Part shown: positions 51,166 through 54,584 of the stretch, piece after piece | How the letters are laid out: every line of letters starts with the position of its first letter | How positions within the stretch are numbered: position 1 is the first letter of the stretch | From: QFOX01 sp044237845 | Lineage (GTDB): Bacteria > Pseudomonadota > Alphaproteobacteria > Rickettsiales > UBA3002 | DNA: 54,584 nucleotides | Assembly: GCA_044237845.1 (NCBI GenBank) | Contig: JBIIEL010000014.1 | Span: 1 to 54,584 of the forward strand | Reading direction: 5' to 3' | Made by a program: the position numbers and the translations under genes | The notes under the pieces: model-generated | Databases searched by the model: none | The model's input: only the letters and a program-made list of their open reading frames with translations | Told to the model about the DNA's origin: nothing

Positions 51166-51513
51166 ATGGCATTCTACGAATGCACCTTCGTCGCGCGGGC
51201 GGACATGTCCAAGGCCGACGTGGAAAAGCTGACCGCAACGTTCAGCAAAATCATCACCGACAACAGCGGCAAAATCGTCAAGACCGAATATTGGGGTCTG
51301 CGCACGCTGGCGTATAAAATCAACAAAATGGCAAAAGGCCATTACACCATGCTGGGTCTCGACTGTTCGCCCGTGGCTCTGAAAGAGCTCGAGCGCAATA
51401 TTGGCATCAACGAGGATGTGATCCGCACGATGACCGTACGCGTTGACACCATGGATGCATCGCCGACGGTGATGCTGCAGCAAAAATCCGGCGATTCTTA
51501 CGAAGCCGCATAA
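51166..51513 (+). CDS. rpsF: 30S ribosomal protein S6
   Basis: 115 residues. The family start MAFYECTFVARADMSKADVE and the GKIVKTEYWGLRTLAYKINK core are clear, with a C-terminal VDTMDASPT. S6 binds S18 in the platform of the small subunit. ATG 51166 with GGGAGA upstream was chosen over a longer frame from 51127. rpsR follows 13 bases later with its own GGGAGAG site. Confidence 0.96.
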   Translation: MAFYECTFVARADMSKADVEKLTATFSKIITDNSGKIVKTEYWGLRTLAYKINKMAKGHYTMLGLDCSPVALKELERNIGINEDVIRTMTVRVDTMDASPTVMLQQKSGDSYEAA

Positions 51514-51526
51514 GGGAGAGAGAAAC

Positions 51527-51895
51527 ATGAGCAGCTACAACAATCCGCGCGGTGAGCGCAGTGAACGTCCGGCCGGTGGCCGTGGCGAAGGCCGTTCGTT
51601 TGGCGGGGGCGACCGTGCTCCACGCGCAGGCGCCGGTGCAGGGGCTGAAGGTGGCGATGCCGCTGGTGGCCGTAAGGTATTTTTCCGTCGTCGCAAGTCG
51701 TGCCCACTCACGGGTCCGAACGCACCTGCGGTCGACTATAAAGACGTGAAGCTGCTGGGCCGCTTCATTTCCGAGCGCGGCAAAATTCTGCCGAGCCGCA
51801 TCACCGCCGTTTCTGCGAAGAAGCAGCGCGCGCTTTCACAAGCGATCAAACGCGCCCGCAACCTCGCGCTTCTGCCATACGTCGTACAATCGTAG
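51527..51895 (+). CDS. rpsR: 30S ribosomal protein S18 with N-terminal Gly/Arg-rich extension
   Basis: 122 residues, against about 75-85 in most bacteria. The conserved part starts near residue 49 (RKVFFRRRKSCPLTGPNAP) and continues DYKDVKLLGRFISERGKILP and SAIKRARNLALLPY-like sequence. The first ~48 residues are low complexity: Arg-Gly-Glu (GERSERPAGGRGEGRSFGGG) then Ala-Gly (RAGAGAGAEGGDAAGG). ATG 51527 has a strong GGGAGAG site and no internal start fits the core better, so the extension is probably translated. Confidence 0.94.
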   Translation: MSSYNNPRGERSERPAGGRGEGRSFGGGDRAPRAGAGAGAEGGDAAGGRKVFFRRRKSCPLTGPNAPAVDYKDVKLLGRFISERGKILPSRITAVSAKKQRALSQAIKRARNLALLPYVVQS

Positions 51896-51905
51896 GAGAT
51901 TCATC

Positions 51906-52445
51906 ATGGACGTTATCCTGTTAGAACGCATCAGCCGCCTCGGTTCGGTTGGCGATGTAGTAAAAGTAAAGAACGGCTTTGCCCGCAACTTCCTGCTGCC
52001 GCAGAAGAAGGCGCTGCGTGCGACTGAAGACAACAAAAAAGTGTTCGAGAGCAAGCGCGCCGTGCTTGAGAAACAGAACGCTGAAAGCAAAGCGGTGGCT
52101 GAGAAGCTCGCTGCATCGATGGGCAACCTGTCGGTCAGCATCATCCGCCAAGCGTCGGAAGACGGCAAGCTCTACGGCTCCGTTGCCGTGCGCGATATCG
52201 CCGTTGCACTCGAAGAAGCCGGTCACGTGATCGAGCGTCGCTTCATCGACCTCACCTCGGCGATCAAAAGCCTCGGTGTATATGAAGCAACCGTTCACCT
52301 GCATCCGGAAGTATCGGTGCCGGTGAAAATCCAAGTGGCACGTAATGCGGAAGGCCTCCTCGCGGCAGAGCTCGCGGCGAAGCCGGAAGCAGAAGCACCT
52401 GCGGTTGAGAGCGACGACGCAGCGACGGACGAAGATGCTGCTTAA
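51906..52445 (+). CDS. rplI: 50S ribosomal protein L9
   Basis: 179 residues. The N-terminal rRNA-binding domain has the classic MDVILLERISRLGSVGDVV and NGFARNFLLPQKKAL; a long connecting helix follows and the C-terminal domain has IRQASEDGKLYGSVAVRDIA and HVIERRFIDL. A 25-residue Ala/Glu/Asp-rich tail is added at the end (EAEAPAVESDDAATDEDAA), as in many Alphaproteobacteria. It is followed by a GTCAT repeat and a terminator. Confidence 0.96.
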   Translation: MDVILLERISRLGSVGDVVKVKNGFARNFLLPQKKALRATEDNKKVFESKRAVLEKQNAESKAVAEKLAASMGNLSVSIIRQASEDGKLYGSVAVRDIAVALEEAGHVIERRFIDLTSAIKSLGVYEATVHLHPEVSVPVKIQVARNAEGLLAAELAAKPEAEAPAVESDDAATDEDAA

Positions 52446-52451
52446 TAATTT

Positions 52452-52510
52452 GTCATTCCCGCGAAAGCGGGAATCTCCTTGAAGTGGATCCCTGCTTTCG
52501 CAGGGATGAC
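52452..52510. repeat. GTCAT-type palindromic repeat after rplI
   Basis: GTCATTCCCGCGAAAGCGGG and its partner GGATCCCTGCTTTCGCAGGG-ATGAC form two back-to-back hairpins with GTCAT/ATGAC ends. This is a widely dispersed intergenic element of Proteobacteria. The ends are the same as those of the element at 20979-21093. Confidence 0.85.
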
Positions 52511-52520
52511 AAAGAACTGA

Positions 52521-52557
52521 AAAACCCGGCCAGCGATGGTCGGGTTTTTTATTTTTA
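52521..52557 (+). terminator. Intrinsic terminator after rplI
   Basis: AAAACCCGGCC and GGTCGGGTTTTTT form a GC-rich stem with a T-run. It ends the rpsF-rpsR-rplI operon just after the palindromic repeat. Confidence 0.85.
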
Positions 52558-52640
52558 TCCACACGCGCGCAATGGAGCAATGCACCGCGCACCCTCACAC
52601 TGCCGTTTTTTAGGTTCATGCTGTGTGCAACTGATCGCGC

Positions 52641-52669
52641 GTGATAGTCGTGCGGAATTCTGTTAGTAT
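52641..52669 (+). promoter_or_regulatory. Candidate promoter of dnaB
   Basis: GTGATA (4/6) and TAGTAT (4/6) with a 17-base spacer, about 45 bases before the dnaB ATG. Weak, but the only pair found downstream of the rplI terminator. Confidence 0.3.
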
Positions 52670-52714
52670 GGTGAACGACCAAAATAAAATCACGACTCGG
52701 AAAAGCACGCATCT

Positions 52715-54202
52715 ATGGCCACCGTTCTCGAACATCCCAACACGCCGCAAAAAGAAATCTCGCCCCTCCCTACAAAGGAAGCGCCGCATAATATGGAGGC
52801 GGAGCAGGCCGTGCTCGGCGCCATTCTCGCCAATAACGAGGCGCTGAACCAGGCGGGCGGGCTGCTCGCGCCGGAGGATTTTTACGCTGGCATTCACCAG
52901 CGCATTTTCAAAAGCATTCAGCAATTCCACGACAAAGGGCTGATCGCCAACCCGGTCACGCTCAAACATCATTTCGCGGGGGCTGAAGGCGTCGAGGATC
53001 AATACCTCGCCAAGCTCGCCGCAGCGGCAACTTCCATCATCAACCTCCCTGCTTATGCGCGCATCATCCGCGACCTCGCCATCAAGCGGCGGCTGATAAA
53101 TGTCGGCGAGAACGTGGTGGTCGAGGCCTTCAATCCGCAGAGCGAGCACGGCGCGATCTCGCAGGTCGAGATGGCGGAGCAGCAGCTCTTCAAACTCGCC
53201 ACCGATGGCGATGCCGAGGGCGGCTTCAAAGCCCTCAAATTCTCGGTGGTGGATGCGCTGAACCGCACCGAGAAAGCCTTCAAGCGCTCCGGCGCCGTGG
53301 TCGGGCTGGATACCGGCTTCAAGGAAATGAACCGCGTGCTCGGGGGATTGCATCCGAGCGATCTGTTGATTCTCGCCGGGCGCCCTGCGATGGGTAAAAC
53401 CGCGCTCGCCACCACCATTGCCTATAACGCCGCCAAGGCCATCGCGCACGAGGATGAAGACGCGTTCGCGCGTAATGTCAAGCCGCGCTCGGTCGGGTTC
53501 TTCTCGCTCGAGATGTCAGGCGAGCAGCTCGCGATGCGTCTGCTGGCAGCCGCGGGCGGCATCAGTTCGCATAAACTTCAGCGCGGCGATTTGAGTCAGG
53601 ACGAATTCCAGCGCCTTGCGACAGAATCAACCCATCTGGGCACCCTGCCGCTGCATATCGACGATACGCCTGCACTCACCATCAGCGCGCTGCGTAGCCG
53701 TGCGCGCCGCCTGAAGCGCGTGCATAACGTCGCACTCATCGTGGTCGATTACCTGCAACTCGTGCGGCCGTCGAGCAGCAATTCGCAAAGCAACCGCGTG
53801 CAGGAAGTGTCGGAGATTACGCAGGGGTTGAAGGCGATTGCGAAAGAGCTGGAGATTCCGGTTATCGCGCTGTCGCAGCTTTCCCGTCAGGTTGAAAGCC
53901 GCGACGACAAACGCCCACAACTGGCGGATCTGCGTGAATCCGGCTCCATCGAGCAAGACGCGGATATTGTCATGTTCGTCTATCGTGAGGAATATTATCT
54001 GCAACGCAAACAGCCGCGCGAAGGCACGCCGGAGCATGTCACCTGGCAGGCGGAAATGGCCTCGGTGCACGGCCTTGCGGATGTCATTATCGCCAAGCAC
54101 CGTAACGGGCCGGTGGATACCGTCACCCTCGCTTTCCAGTCGGAGCTCACCAAGTTCCTCGACCATGTGAAGGACGACCATCTGCCCGAGCAGTATTATT
54201 AG
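52715..54202 (+). CDS. dnaB: Replicative DNA helicase DnaB
   Basis: 495 residues. The N-terminal primase-interacting domain starts PHNMEAEQAVLGAILANNEA; the C-terminal RecA-like motor has Walker A LAGRPAMGKTALATT, FFSLEMSGEQLAMRLLA, Walker B IVVDYLQLVRPS, EVSEITQGLKAIAKEL and SGSIEQDADIVMFVYREE. It unwinds DNA at the replication fork as a hexamer. No intein is present. It converges on the truncated methyltransferase gene with a 6-base gap. Confidence 0.97.
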   Translation: MATVLEHPNTPQKEISPLPTKEAPHNMEAEQAVLGAILANNEALNQAGGLLAPEDFYAGIHQRIFKSIQQFHDKGLIANPVTLKHHFAGAEGVEDQYLAKLAAAATSIINLPAYARIIRDLAIKRRLINVGENVVVEAFNPQSEHGAISQVEMAEQQLFKLATDGDAEGGFKALKFSVVDALNRTEKAFKRSGAVVGLDTGFKEMNRVLGGLHPSDLLILAGRPAMGKTALATTIAYNAAKAIAHEDEDAFARNVKPRSVGFFSLEMSGEQLAMRLLAAAGGISSHKLQRGDLSQDEFQRLATESTHLGTLPLHIDDTPALTISALRSRARRLKRVHNVALIVVDYLQLVRPSSSNSQSNRVQEVSEITQGLKAIAKELEIPVIALSQLSRQVESRDDKRPQLADLRESGSIEQDADIVMFVYREEYYLQRKQPREGTPEHVTWQAEMASVHGLADVIIAKHRNGPVDTVTLAFQSELTKFLDHVKDDHLPEQYY

Positions 54203-54208
54203 GGGATG

Positions 54209-54583
54209 CTATTTGTTCTCAAAGTAGAACCAGTCACCGCCGAGTTTTTCAGCATGATACGTCCCGGCCCGCGGCCTAAGCGCGAGCAGCAGCGAGTAGC
54301 GGTACGGGAAAAAATGAATATGCAGGCTGGGCGTATAAAGATGCGCTCGCTCACTCGGCACCACAATAATAAGCCGTGTTTTTGTTACACGTCGTAATTC
54401 AGCGAGCACGCCCTGTAGGTCACGTACATGCTCTAGCATGTGCGTACTTATAACTGTTTCGAACGCATCATCTGGGAAAGGTAATTTTTCCGCGGGGGTT
54501 TCGATAAACGTTACGCGCGGAAATTTCTCCTGTATACCCGCCGCCAGAGCAACATCGCATGCCGTAACGGTGTGACGCCACGA
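54209..54583 (-). CDS. SAM-dependent methyltransferase, C-terminal part (cut by window edge)
   Basis: The frame is open to the end of the window, leaving about 124 residues. Visible are a TACDVALAAGI segment that corresponds to the end of the SAM-binding region (motif II acidic residue), ETPAEKLPFPDDAFETVIS (motif IV of class I methyltransferases) and THMLEHVRDLQGVLAELRR, the signature of the Methyltransf_11 group. The substrate is unknown. The start lies outside the window. Confidence 0.8.
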   Translation of the reverse strand, partial: SWRHTVTACDVALAAGIQEKFPRVTFIETPAEKLPFPDDAFETVISTHMLEHVRDLQGVLAELRRVTKTRLIIVVPSERAHLYTPSLHIHFFPYRYSLLLALRPRAGTYHAEKLGGDWFYFENK

Positions 54584-54584
54584 G

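Noticed and set aside
1..54584. Defence systems, toxin-antitoxin pairs, prophage or transposase genes
   Set aside because: Each open frame was considered for such motifs; none was recognised, so no claim of a defence or mobile-gene system is made.

Overview
This window looks like a chromosomal segment of an alphaproteobacterium with a moderately high G+C content. Evidence is the fabD / rpsF-rpsR-rplI / dnaB neighbourhood, an S18 with the alphaproteobacterial 'KSCP' start, the Caulobacter-type Tad/Cpa pilus genes, and a VirB8-VirB9-VirB10-VirB11-VirD4 cluster in the compact arrangement known from the Rickettsiales (rvh-type). The order cannot be fixed from sequence reading alone; a basal or free-living relative of Rickettsiales, or a Micavibrio/Rhodospirillales-like lineage, would fit. 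No phage, integrase, transposase, CRISPR array or recognisable defence system was found.

Layout. 1-8148 (+): a surface-glycan operon with a truncated epimerase, a GT2, a Wzy-like polymerase or ligase, two GT4s (the second WbuB-like) and a three-enzyme module (RmlD-like reductase, CapE/FnlA-like 4,6-dehydratase, WecB/FnlC-like 2-epimerase) for a 2-acetamido-2,6-dideoxy-L-sugar nucleotide. 8196-14694 (-): an orphan beta-barrel fragment, a large two-partner-secretion exoprotein whose signal peptide is separated from the body by a one-base frameshift, and an unknown membrane protein. 14842-25620 (+): a tryptophan-to-2-aminomuconate catabolic operon (TDO, SDR, aminomuconate semialdehyde dehydrogenase, RidA-type deaminase, 3-hydroxyanthranilate dioxygenase, ACMSD, cyclase-type formamidase, kynureninase, kynurenine monooxygenase) running without a gap into a short ydbH-ynbE-ydbL envelope-lipid module.

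25766-32057 (+): type IV secretion genes virB8, B9, B10, B11, a glycine-zipper lipoprotein and virD4, meeting convergent uvrB with a 4-bp overlap. 34112-41841 (-): tadC, tadB, cpaF, cpaE, cpaD, cpaC, cpaB, without pilin or prepilin peptidase in this window. 42070-46942 (+): guaA, a TPR-glycosyltransferase-like protein, a YfgM-like protein and bamB. 47042-49063 (+): two genes of unknown function, then tRNA-Glu and fabD on the minus strand. 50734-54202 (+): a small membrane protein, rpsF-rpsR-rplI and dnaB. The window closes in a truncated methyltransferase on the minus strand.

The tryptophan operon forms a complete reading from tryptophan to 2-oxohex-3-enedioate. Most envelope genes here (glycan, TPS exoprotein, YdbH module, T4SS, Tad, BamB/YfgM) concern the cell surface. 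Intergenic spaces carry several palindromic elements: a ~150-bp imperfect palindrome (1371-1519), two elements bounded by GTCAT/ATGAC (20979-21093 and 52452-52510), and a dispersed repeat present once at 29617-29686 and, inverted with an extra palindrome, at 49330-49419. No single locus is a clear new system. The strongest leads are the Tyr/Lys-less SDR in the kynurenine operon, the short YdbH module attached to that operon, the glycine-zipper lipoprotein inside the T4SS cluster, and the orphan 508-residue protein at 47537.
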